A stretch of DNA of 20,839 bases from Cephalothrix simula. Taxonomy: Eukaryota > Nemertea > Palaeonemertea > Archinemertea > Cephalotrichidae. Within the stretch, counting starts at the first letter, position 1, and each line of letters begins with the position of its first letter. Location of the stretch: assembly GCA_035591015.1 (NCBI GenBank), contig JAXIUW010191401.1:1-20839 (forward strand), read 5' to 3'. The position numbers were made by a program, and so were the translations under genes. The notes under the pieces were generated by a model. That model did not search any database. It saw nothing but the letters and a program-made list of their open reading frames with translations, and was not told the DNA's origin. Positions 10,601-19,792 of the stretch are shown piece after piece.

Positions 10601-13600
10601 TGCAGATGCCATGAATGAGAAGGAGACGAGAGCTAAAGAACTTGAAGATCTGAATCGTGACCTAGTTAGTGAAATCGACTCTCATAAATCAGGGTTAAAA
10701 GATGCTCATGCAAAGGTGTTTGATTTGGAAGCTTTAGTGAATGAAAATAATGCAGTGATTTTTGAAAAGGACAAGTTGATAGCTGATTATGTAAATATTT
10801 GCAAGTCTTTCGAATCTGATGTCCAACTTCATAAGGATCAGCTGTCTGAAATACGCCATCTTTTGTCTGAAAGTGAAAATAAAGTGGCATCTTTGGAAAC
10901 CGATTTATCTAGTAAGGAAGACATTATATCTGAACTAAACATCAAATTGGATAATTTAGCAGTTGAAAATAAATCAATTAAGAATGAACGTGATCATTTA
11001 CATTCTCAAATTAGTCTGACAGACAAGAACGACAGTGAAAAAGATCATCAAATTTTAGAGCTTGAGGAATTAGTTCGTAATTTAAGAGAACAGACTGCTC
11101 TAATGTCAAATGAAAGAGCTGATTTGCTGAAAAACCAAAGTGAGCTGTCAGAGAAATTAGGATATCTAACGGAACTAGAGAATGAATTAGATCAGAAGTC
11201 TAAGTTAATAGCGGAGCGTGATGATCACATAAAACGTTACAAAGATTTTTCTGATAATCTTAATGCTGATGTTCAAAGGTATGCTTATGGAATGGAAAAT
11301 CTTGAGATACAACTTACAGAATCATCAGCTTTGATTAAAGAAAAGGAAGATGTTATCCATACTCTTGATGATACGATCATGTTACTTAAGAGTAAAGTCG
11401 AAGCTTACGAGGTTGAATACAATGATTTGAGTGATAAGTTGGCTGAAAAAGATGCAATTGAAAAACAGCTTAATGAAAAGATGAGCATCATCTTGTCGAA
11501 AGAGTCCGAAATTGCAGCTCTCTCTGCTACAATTGAGTCCTGTAGAGATGAAATGATGAATTCATCTGGAGCTAGTCACTTTTTGATTCAGGAGAAAGAT
11601 GCAAGAATAAACGAGTTGGCTGAATCAATTAATATTATGAACTTGCAAATTGCGGACTATGCTAAAGAGTATGAAAATGCTATGTCAGTTATCAGCAACC
11701 TTGAAGAACAAATTGAGATGATGAAAACTGAAAATGATGTGAAAGACAAGGAGCTGAAAACCCTTAAAAACAATGCGGAAGAAAAAGAAATGAAATTGGC
11801 TTCGCTAACGGAAAATTTAATTGAAATGACTCAAGAACTACAAAGTAAGGAAGAAGAGTTAAGAACTGTGCAGTCTCAATCTCCTGACCCCGAAAAGATG
11901 AATGAAAGAGAGAAAAAATATGCCCTCTTGACTCAGAAAGCCAAAGCATTCAAAATTCAAAATACGAATCTTCAGGCTGAATTAACTCGTATTCGAGATG
12001 AACATACTGAACTAATGAATGAACGAGCTTATCTGACTGAATTAGTGCTGGAAAAAGAAACTAAAATAAACACGATGCAGTCAGAAAGAGAACAGATCGC
12101 CCTCGAAATTCAAAATCATATCAAAGGATTGAAAGTTGAGCTTGAAAATACCAAAATAGCTAAATCAGAAATTGAAGATGTTTTGAAGTTAAGAGAAGAG
12201 GAGTTGGTATGCCTGAAGCAGTCTTTCTTTCTTCAGGAGAAAATGACTGAAGTTCCGATTCAGAAAGAAGTTATGGCTGTACAGATGGCTTCACCTGATT
12301 CAGCCGATACAGTGGCAGATGTAATGACTGACTTAGCTGAGAAAGATACTCAATTAGCTGAACTAAGGTCAACCATTTTGGAAAAAGACTCAACTATTCT
12401 TCGACTCAGTGACTCACTTAAAGAGCTTAATCATCAGACTGCAGAATACTGGAAAGAAAATGAAAGCTTGCAGATTCGTCTCCGGTCAACAAACGCTCAT
12501 TTAGAATTGGTAATGAAGTCCTCTCCTTCTGATGAAGAACGCATTTTAAAGGAAGAAACGATTATGCAAGTAAGAACAGAAATTGACCAACATATTGCCA
12601 AAAATGATAAGCTAACAGCTCAGTTAATCAAAGCTAAGAAGGTGATTGAAAATCTTAAGTCCAAGCTAAATGATCGTGATGCCAAATTGGCTGATTTAAA
12701 CTCAAGGTTCCATCATCTTTCTAATCAGATTGACTCAAAGAAATTAGGTGATCAAATAGACTCTAGCACAAACACAGATCCTCTGTATAATGAGATGGTC
12801 TCAAATATATTAGCTGATCGAACGGATTCGAGTACAAACACAGATCAAATGTTTGACTCGAATCATACTGAAGGTGACAATATTGAAGGAAAGTTGTTGA
12901 CAGACAAAATAGCTGCACTTCAAGACTCAGAATTACGCTACGAAGAAATGGTAGCATCATTAAATTCAAAACTAACAGCTGCTCAAAAATCCAGCTCTAA
13001 ATTTGAAGATTCAATAAAACTCCTAAATGAAGATTTAAAATTCAAGGAAACCGAATTTGAGGCGATTCGATCGGCTTTAGAAAACAAAGAAATCACATTA
13101 TTGGCTTCCACAGAAAAGGTTGAGAACTTAACCGATGAAAACCGATTCCTAAAGTCCTCACAAGCCAAATTAGAAGCCGACATCGCTGAAATAAATAACC
13201 GTTTGAAGTCTAAAGATGATGAGATATCGGAACACCTGATGCGATATGAAAATCTGAAGAAAGATAATTCAGAAAAGTTAATGTCCCTTTCTGAAAATCT
13301 AACCGAGGTTGAATCTCAGTTGGAAATTTACATGGGTAAGGCAGAAGAGTATGAAAACAATGCTCAGATATTCAGAGAAAAATTCATGACTAAGGATAGT
13401 GATTTTGACAATCTCAAAAAAGTGATTACTGCTAAGGATCTCCAGATATCAGAATTAATGGAATCAATAACTGAAAAAGATGCTCAGCAAAAGAAGTATA
13501 TAATCCTATTAAAGAAGATGAAGCAAAAGATGAATGATGGAAACCGCAGCAGCCCTGAATTTGAGATTAAATCAAAATTCAATGACTTTGAAAGCCAGCT

Positions 13601-16600
13601 ACTTGACAAGAATAGTGCTATTGAAAATTTACAGCGTCAAATAGAAGAGCTACAGGCAACCAATCGAGGTCTCGCAGATGAGAAAAACCAACTAACTGCA
13701 TCTTCGAAATTTCTTGAAGAACAGTGCAAGATGCTTGAAAGCCAATTATCTGATTCTGAATCGTTTCAACCAATTGGGGAGCACAAAGCAGAGATTTTGG
13801 AAAACCAGTTAGCTCATGATTTAACTTCTAAATTATCAATAGCACACTTCAATGTTTTGAATGAACAAGTAAAATTGTTAGAAACAGAGCTCTCTGAAAA
13901 GTCAGCTGTTTGCAAAGTTCAAGAATCAAAATTGAAGATCTTTGAGCAGCAAATGGAAATAATCGAAAATGAACCTTCCTCACCAAAAAGTAAAATCAAG
14001 TTAAGGTTCTTGGAGGAACAGTGCAAACTGTTGGAAGCGGAATTGATGGAAAGCAATTCAAAGTGTGCTATCCAATCTATTCGATTAAAGGTGCTTGAAG
14101 AACAGTGTAACATGCTTGAAGATGATGCCAACAATCAAGAGGTAATCAGTAAAGTGAAAGTATTAGAACAGCAGTGTTCTATTCTTGAAGATGAACTTTC
14201 TGAGAAGTCGAAGATTGATTCTCAAAATCTGAAAGTAAAGGTTTTGGAAGAACAGTTCGAGATCGTTGAAGCTGATCTAAGAGCTGAGAGTGCTAAAGTG
14301 AAGCTTTTGGAAGAACAGTGTAAAATTGCTGAAGCTGATGCTGCAAGAGTGAATGTGCTTGAATCTCAACTGGAGATGCTTGAATCTGAATCGACTTCTC
14401 AAAGGGAGATTGATGCTAAGGTTATCAGTGATTTTGAGTATGAAGTTGAAAACACTAACTCTAAAATAAAATCTCTTGAGCAAGAATTAGAGATTTTAGA
14501 CGAGGAATCAAAATCTTTAAAATCGGAATTGACTTTACAAAGGGAGAATGCTGATAAAAATATTCAAGAAGCTAGTTCCAAAATTAAATTGTTGGAGCAG
14601 GAATGTGAAATACTCGAAGAAGAATCAAGAAATTTGGAAGTTCAGTTGATGATGGCCAATAAGAAATCAGCTCAGAGGAATAATGCCGTAACTAACGTTA
14701 TGGAAACACAATGTGATTTGATAGAATCAGAACTTTCAGAAAAAGTGAACGAAAATGATGTTAAAATGAAGTTTTTGGAGGAACAGTGTCGAATGCTTCA
14801 ATCAGAGTTAGATACAATGAAAGAAAGGGAGTCTTCTAAAGCTAAGCTTTTAGAAGCTCAGTACAATTTGTATGAAACGGAACTTAATGAAAGCTTTGAC
14901 TCTGATAAAGTAAAGTTGCAGTTCTATGAAGCACAGTTTGCATTGCTGGAAGAAGAACTTATGGAACGACAGAAAGAAATTGCTGAAAATAAACCTCGAA
15001 TGAAAATGCTTGAAGCACAATGCGATATGCTTGAATCTGAGTTAGCTGATGTTAATAAAGAAAAGGCTAAAGTTAACATTCTCGAACAGCAATGTAAAAT
15101 GCTTGAAGGTGAACTTGCTGAAGCTGAACGAAGAAATCCTCATGATCCTGAACTTCGCTATCGTGTGATGCTCAAATCCCAATGCCGTATGCTTGAAGGC
15201 CAGCTAAAAGAAAAAGATAAGGTTATTAAAGAATTAAAATCATTTGGATCGCCAAAGAAGGGAGGAGATAAATCTAAAGACTCTTCTAAGAAAGGATCTA
15301 GAGAATCTCCCAAGAGAGGAATTGATAAATCAACAGCGGTTAGTGGTTTAGAGTTGAAGTGGCAACAGCTTCTAGATAAAGTATCAGAAAAGGAGGAGCA
15401 TATCATGAAATTAAAGTCTGAACTCCACTCCGTGAAAAAGGATTATGTCGATGTTCAGACTGAATTAGACGCAGTACGTGGTGAAGTCAAAGCTGGAGGT
15501 GTTACTATAAAAAATGAAGCTCAACGTATCCAAGAAGAGCTTGATAAAATGCAAACAAGTATGGACTCAAGGAAGGGTGAATTAAGTCTCAGTTCATCAA
15601 TGTTGGATACATCTGATGGGTCTCCCACTCGAGATGGCATGTTTAAATCACTTCAAATCGGGTTGAGACAGCACAAAGATTTCGTCAAGAAGGTAAAAGG
15701 TGAAAATAAGAACTTGACTAAAAAGAATTCTGATTTAGAACTAAAGAATATTGAACTTCAGCAGAAAGTTAGTGATTTTATTGAATTGAAAAATGAAAAT
15801 GACGTTTTGAAAGAAGAAAATCATAAGATGAAAACTGATATAAGTCACTTATTGGCTCAGTTTGATCAAGTAAAAGCAGAAAGGCACCGCATTCAAGGTA
15901 CATTCCATAAGATGAAGGCTGATCTTGATCGTATTCGTAGTGAGAGACGTAACATCCACAAACAGTTTGATAAGTTACGAAAAGAACATGCTAAATGTGC
16001 TAAACAACAAGAAACTCATCTTGCCGAAGTTCATGTTGATATGGGGCCCCTCATGGAAGAAGAACAACGCCAGTGCTCAGAGAGTCCAGAAAGAGTTATG
16101 TCGCCTACATCAACAACAGGAGGCTCTCCAACTCCAAGTCTTTCCTCTGTTACTCCTCCAGGATCAAATGCAACATCTCCGTTACCTATTGATCCAGAAA
16201 TAGAGTCCAAGTACAACATTCTTCAGGATGATTTCGAAAAGATGAAGAACCAAATGGTTGTGAAAGAGTTAAAACTTCAGAAGTTAGTTCCAAAGCTTCG
16301 TGAGTTAAAAGAAAGGAATGATCGTTTAGAAATTCAGGTTCAGAACCTGACTGCTCAACTCGCCGAGACACAACTTCAGTCTGTATCTACTGGAAAAGAG
16401 AATGCTGAGCAGATCAAGATGCTTCAAATGATTGCAGACCTAAAGATGCAACTTAAATCAGCAGAAGAAAGAGTCATCGTGATGCAAACCGAGTCAAAAC
16501 ATCGTGGTAGTGATTTTACATCTGATGGCATGAATAAAATAATGGAAGCCTGGAAGTCTGAAGTGGAACAGCTTAGAAGGGAGAAAAATCACATCACTGG

Positions 16601-19085
16601 TGATTTCAAAGATGATCGAATACATGCTGAGGGAAGGATTCAAACTTTGGAGAATTACAATAGCAGTCTGGAGGAACAGAAAAAGGATCTGATGGAGCAA
16701 TACAACCTCCTTGATTCTGATAACAAAGAGTTGATAAAAACAGTTGAAAGACTTGAGTCAGCAAATAAGATCATTGAAAAGAAACTCCAGGAGCAAAATG
16801 AAACGACGGAGCAACAGGAAAATGTTATCAGTGCCTTGAAAAAGGAGCAAAAGAAGTTGAAAGAACGACTTGAGGAATTTGAAGACCTTGAGACTAAGAT
16901 CACTGAAACTGACTCAGTAAATGAACGTCTTTTTACTCAAGTTGAAGTTGCCCGAAATGAGTTAGCGCGTTTGCAGAGAGAAAACGCTAGCTTAAGACAG
17001 GAAATTGAAGGGTTAACATGGAAAGTTGATGAGTTTACTCAGTTAGAAGAAGATCTTCAGGATCTTCAGAACGAGTTACATCAATTGAAAGCTGAAAATG
17101 GTTCATTAAAAAATGAGCTATCTAAGATGAATTTGAAAGCTACTCAACTTGAGAGTGCTGAAGCTGAATTGGCTACGGTTAGGGAGCAACACAGTTCAAC
17201 TTTGAAAGCAAATGAAGAGTTAATTGAAAAATTGGATATTTTGAAATCGAGGCTGATGGATGCTGATGAAACAGTACTCCTTGGACCAATGACTTCGACA
17301 CCGGAGAAAAGTGCTGCTAGGGAGGAATTAGAAGTGTTACAAGACAAACACAAAACCTTGACTGCTGAAACTGAAACACTTCGTCAGCAGCTTAATTTCC
17401 AAGATTCAGCATCAATCGAAGAATTACAAAAACGTATAGATTTCTTATCGAATGAAAATACAGCCTTAAAAACAGAAGCTCTTCAGTGTAAAGCAAAACT
17501 GATACAGTATGGAAATATTGAAGGTGAATTTATGTCATTGAAAGAGCAGTATGAACACTTTGTTGAAGAGAATGACATTCTGAAATCCCGTGTTTCTGAG
17601 CTTACAGAACGATTAGCTGAGTCTGATAGTGAAACTAGCATCCCTGGACATTCTGATGTTGAGTTTGAAACTTTGAAAAATAATCTTGAATCTTTACAAT
17701 ATCGTTATTCAGAACTACAAGCTGAAAAACAGGCATTAGAAGATAAGTTAGAAGATTTCTCACAGTCTGAAACACCTGATTTGGAAATGCGACTGAATGA
17801 AATAACTGAAGAGAATATAGCTCTGAAAAATGAAGCGTTAAGTTTCAAAGCTAAGATACTTCAGTTCGGAAATATCGAAGAGGAGTTAAAAGATATGAAA
17901 GAGAAGTATGACAAGGTTGTACAAGAGAATGACATCCTACACGAAGACATCTGTGATATGCATGACCAACTGCTTGACTTGAAGAATGAAGTTGATGAAC
18001 TTACTCGTATTAAAGAAAACTTTGATATCGTGAAAGAAAAGCAAGATCATATGAAGGAAGATCATGAAAAGCAATTAAATGAATTAGAGAATGTCATCAT
18101 CGATTTGAAAGAGAAGCTCCAGGCTTTGAAAGAGGAAAAGGAAAGTTTAGAAAAATGGAATGATGACTTTGATGCTTCTGAAAAATTAGAAAAACTTCAG
18201 GAGGAAAATACAGAGCTCAAAAACCAGTTCTTGCAAGTTAAAGCCAAGCTAGTCCAGTATGGAAATATCGAAACTGAATTTAAGGAATTGAAAAAGAAGC
18301 ACGAGGACTTAATGGCGGAGCACGATGACTTGTTAGAAGAAGCTAGTGATTTTGATGATATGATCAAGACATTAAAAGCTGAAAAGCTTGCTTGGGAAAC
18401 TGATAAAGCAGTTTTCCAAGATAATATAGATATTTTGACTAATGATAATGAGTCGCTTATGAACGAAAAGATAACATTAGAAGAAAAACTTGAGGAAACT
18501 ATTGATAAATATGAAGATCTGAAGGCTGAATATGATAGCCACATTAAAGACCGTGCTGAATTGTTACAACAGATAGCAAATTCCGATCATGCTCTTAGAG
18601 TTGAACAAGAACGGTCTAAAATAGAGATTTCAGAACGTCAAATGTCAGCTACTCAGAGTAATCAAGAAATTGATTCACTCAAGTCGGAAATTGACAATTT
18701 GAAATCCGAAATTATCGAACTTGAAAAATCAAAACACAAACTTGTACTTCAACATTCCAGTGATTTAGAAGAGATATCTAATCTTACTGAACAATTAGAT
18801 CTCTTGAATGAGCAATTTGAGGATCTCATGTCTAGTCAAAAGAAGTCTAACGAAGAAGCAACACGTCTTAGGGATCTCCATGACCATGTATCAGCTGATA
18901 ATGCCAGTTTACGATCTCAATTGAATTTGTTGAAGAAGGATGAGTCAGATAAGGCTGTTATTGAACGGCTACGTGCTGAAGCAGATGCTCTGCTGGAGCA
19001 AAAAGCTCGAATCGAAGCAGAGCTTCTTCAATCAGAACAGTCCTATCATCAGTCAGAACTGCGTTACCAACAACTCTCTCTAAAG
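1680..19085 (+). CDS. Giant coiled-coil protein, 17.4-kb internal exon (golgin/lava-lamp-like, tentative)
   Basis: One uninterrupted reading frame of 5,802 codons lies between an acceptor (TTGCAG at 1674-1679) and a donor (AAG|GTAAAT at 19086), both in phase 0. Almost the whole length is heptad-patterned and rich in E, K, S, L, N and D, with about seven tryptophans. Visible order by residue: long rod, with no proline at 1-3401; a 'SPDPE' break near 3401; basic 'KYALLTQKAKAFKIQ' near 3412; two DSSTNTD motifs (3694, 3716); an array of LEEQC-type units (4011-4513); SPKK/SPKR linker (about 4520-4560); SPTR (4648); Ser/Thr/Pro linker (4788-4838); KAKLxQYGNIE repeats (5271-5530). No catalytic domain, signal peptide or membrane segment is seen. 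Such proteins act as long tethers or scaffolds at Golgi membranes, centrosomes or kinetochores. Lysine-rich 'KKYIILLKKMKQKM' and 'LIKAKKVIENLKSKL' segments recall golgins, but this is inference. The protein probably begins in an exon outside the window; the first internal ATG (1695) has C at -3. Family assignment is weak, the exon itself is very secure. Confidence 0.93.
2532..2666 (+). repeat. N-terminal internal duplication, copy 1
   Basis: The 45 encoded residues, starting INSLKRE and ending TKLNA, match those at 4029-4163 (starting INSLRRE) at 34 of 45 positions with no gap. The core 'ETKLQDLLSQLTERE' is identical. The spacing is 1,497 nt, or 499 residues. Most substitutions are conservative (K/R, V/I, D/E). 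This is far more than two coiled coils share by composition, so it points to an old duplication of a rod segment of about 500 residues. Confidence 0.85.
4029..4163 (+). repeat. N-terminal internal duplication, copy 2
   Basis: This is the partner of the segment at 2532-2666. Outside the 45-residue core the similarity fades, although both copies are preceded by an 'LEK-x-LR' turn and followed by Glu/Ser/Asn-rich heptads and a 'DYKSQ...LNS+I+DLE' stretch (+ = K or R). That suggests the original duplication was larger than the part still recognisable. Confidence 0.85.
7434..8040 (+). repeat. Three related 'TLxAREsQLxDxQNxLQ' rod segments
   Basis: Three segments beginning at 7434 (TLKTRESQVLQNQEVIQ), 7812 (TLTARENQLTDTQNLLQ) and 7959 (TLQAREVQLIDAQNVLQ) share the same pattern, each followed by an acidic heptad stretch. 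The second and third are closest. They are 126 and 49 residues apart, so they are not a regular array. They are better explained by local duplication within the rod than by heptad convergence alone, but this is less certain than the pair at 2532 and 4029. Confidence 0.55.
12759..12845 (+). repeat. Paired DSSTNTD motif in the coiled-coil protein
   Basis: DSSTNTD is encoded twice, starting at 12759 and 12825, exactly 22 residues apart, in a short segment with weak heptad character and a proline (DSSTNTDP). The pair sits between two coiled-coil blocks and is likely an exposed linear motif. It loosely resembles the T-Q-T peptides that bind dynein light chain LC8, but asparagine replaces the key glutamine, so I do not assign that function. 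Confidence 0.6.
13710..15219 (+). repeat. Degenerate array of about 18 'LEEQCKMLExEL' coiled-coil units
   Basis: Units of the form [FVLIM]-LE-[EQA]-Q-C-x-[ML]-LE-x-EL recur from residue 4011 to 4513, spaced mostly 17-40 residues apart. Examples are FLEEQCKMLESQL (13710), FLEEQCKLLEAEL, VLEQQCSILEDEL, FLEEQCRMLQSEL, MLEAQCDMLESEL and MLKSQCRMLEGQL (15168). I count about 18, of which about 11 have cysteine at the same place; the others have F, Y, V, M or L there. If the leucines take heptad position d, this residue falls at core position a, so the cysteines would face each other in a parallel dimer. The unit is confined to this part of the protein. I do not know a named domain with this pattern. 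Confidence 0.85.
15237..15350 (+). other. Encoded basic SPKK/SPKR linker
   Basis: Immediately after the cysteine array, the protein leaves the heptad pattern for about 38 residues rich in K, S, G and D, including SPKK (residue 4524) and SPKR (4543). These are proline-directed, CDK-type phosphorylation sequences in a positively charged, probably unstructured hinge. Such segments in other proteins can bind microtubules, membranes or nucleic acid, but no partner can be read from the sequence. Confidence 0.65.
16041..16205 (+). other. Encoded Ser/Thr/Pro-rich linker
   Basis: Residues about 4788-4838 form a second break in the coiled coil, with several S/T-P pairs (ESPE, MSPT, GSPTP, TPPG, TSPL). 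It follows a Lys/Arg-rich helix (HRIQG...DRIRSERRNIHKQFDKLRKEH) and precedes another long coiled coil. It is a likely flexible hinge with multiple proline-directed kinase sites. Confidence 0.7.
16971..18300 (+). repeat. C-terminal 'LQxENxxLKxExxxxKAKLxQYGNIExE' repeats: three clear copies and one divergent
   Basis: KAKLIQYGNIE (17490), KAKILQFGNIE (17847) and KAKLVQYGNIE (18240) each follow an 'ENxxLKN/TE' helix and precede a 'K-x-x-Y/H-x-x-x-x-x-E-N/H-D-x-L' helix. Copies are 119 and 131 residues apart. A fourth, divergent copy begins at 16971 (LQRENASLRQEIEG) with WKVDEFTQLEEDL at the matching place. The codons of QYGNI in copies one and three differ only in the last base of the Ile codon. 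These are true modular repeats of about 120-130 residues, not generic heptads. A G-N pair in the middle of a helix predicts a local kink. Confidence 0.85.
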
Positions 19086-19299
19086 GTAAATTGACATTTA
19101 TATGTCAATCAAAATTTTAAAATAAATAAACTTTATGTTTAAAAATAAATAAACATGACGTTAAAAAAAAATAAACATGACCTTTAAAAAAAAACATGGC
19201 GTTTAAAAAAATAAACATGTCGTTTAAAAAAATAAACATGACGTTTAAAAAAATAAACATGACGTTGAATTATTATTTCAATTTTGTTATTCTTTTCAG
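19086..19299 (+). other. Intron of 214 nt with alternative in-frame stop
   Basis: The donor is AAG|GTAAAT and the acceptor is TTATTCTTTTCAG (ending at 19299); the phase is 0. If unspliced, the reading frame adds only Val-Asn before TGA at 19092-19094. Most of the intron is the 21-bp-type tandem array, which repeatedly carries AATAAA. Confidence 0.85.
19121..19266 (+). repeat. Short tandem repeat, about 7 copies of an 'ATAAACATGACGTTTAAAA' unit
   Basis: Copies are spaced 19-23 bp apart. The last three are the most regular (starting at 19211, 19232 and 19253, period 21). The first (around 19125) and the fourth (around 19191) are the most divergent. Most units contain AATAAA and a TGACGT-like core. 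Eight AATAAA hexamers occur between 19121 and 19257. It is probably a minisatellite grown by slippage inside the intron. Confidence 0.9.
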
Positions 19300-19446
19300 T
19301 TGAATCAAATCGTTGAAGATCGTAATCATCTGTTGATTCGAATGAATGATTCCATGAGAGGTCTTAATGAACGTGATGAGCTAATACAAAACCTGAAAAT
19401 GCAAATAGAAGGCCTCATTAGCAAGGAAACGGTTATACATGAAGAG
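19300..19446 (+). CDS. Coiled-coil protein, next exon (49 codons)
   Basis: This exon lies between the acceptor TTTTCAG and the donor GAG|GTAAAC, and is phase 0 at both ends. It encodes LNQIVEDRNHLLIRM and continues the heptads of the preceding exon (…ELRYQQLSLK|LNQIVEDRN…) through 'ERDELIQNLKMQIEGLI' to HEE. The frame would stay open past the donor to a TAA at 19492, but the residues encoded after it lose the pattern. It encodes only coiled coil and gives no functional clue. Confidence 0.88.
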
Positions 19447-19535
19447 GTAAACAAAAATTTAACTTTGAAGCGTATTAAAGAATTATCCTCCTAAATTGGT
19501 TTTATTTTTGAATATTTTTAAAATTTATATTTTAG
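19447..19535 (+). other. Intron of 89 nt
   Basis: The donor is GAG|GTAAAC and the acceptor ATATTTTAG; the intron is AT-rich and in phase 0. Its small size suggests short introns are normal in this genome, which makes the 17.4-kb exon stand out further. Confidence 0.82.
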
Positions 19536-19660
19536 GTTGTACCCGACTTGACTGTACCATTAACGAATGAATCTCCAAAACCTACTGAATCTCAAGAATT
19601 AAAAATTCCTGACGGAATGAAGCTAGTCTCTGAAGATCACCTTGCAGAGTTATCACAAAG
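19536..19660 (+). CDS. Coiled-coil protein, third visible exon (41 codons plus 2 nt)
   Basis: This exon lies between the acceptor TTTTAG and the donor AAG|GTAAAG. It encodes VVPDLTVPLTNESPKPTESQ, then ELKIPDGMKLVSEDHLAELSQ, and ends two bases into a codon (phase 2). The residues leave the coiled coil for a Pro/Thr/Ser-rich linker with five prolines, then a short helix, so it probably joins the rod to a C-terminal region encoded beyond the window. No stop codon, polyadenylation signal or terminal domain (GRIP, GRAB or membrane anchor) is present, so the protein continues. Confidence 0.8.
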
Positions 19661-19722
19661 GTAAAGCCATTACGAAGCTTCGATATCGCGGTTATTGACA
19701 TGACATGCCTATGCGCCTTTTT

Positions 19723-19792
19723 GTGATGTCGCTGGTATATCGACGCACCTTTGATGCGCGATTGCGCTAACACAATGTCTCAGCGACATCAC
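19723..19792. repeat. Inverted repeat, 12-bp perfect arms
   Basis: GTGATGTCGCTG (19723-19734) and its exact complement CAGCGACATCAC (19781-19792) enclose 46 bp of CpG-rich sequence. It may be the end of a decayed element. No target duplication is evident. Confidence 0.75.

Noticed and set aside
1680-19085. Myosin tail, SMC or bacterial giant surface protein
   Set aside because: There is no motor or ATPase domain, no SMC hinge with flanking heads, no 28-residue myosin rod charge repeat that I could see, and the gene is spliced.
19121-19266. CRISPR-like array
   Set aside because: The units are contiguous, with no unique spacers, and lie in a eukaryotic intron. It is a minisatellite.
19582-19773. 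63-residue reverse-strand frame
   Set aside because: It overlaps a well-supported exon and intron junction of the forward gene and has no family features.
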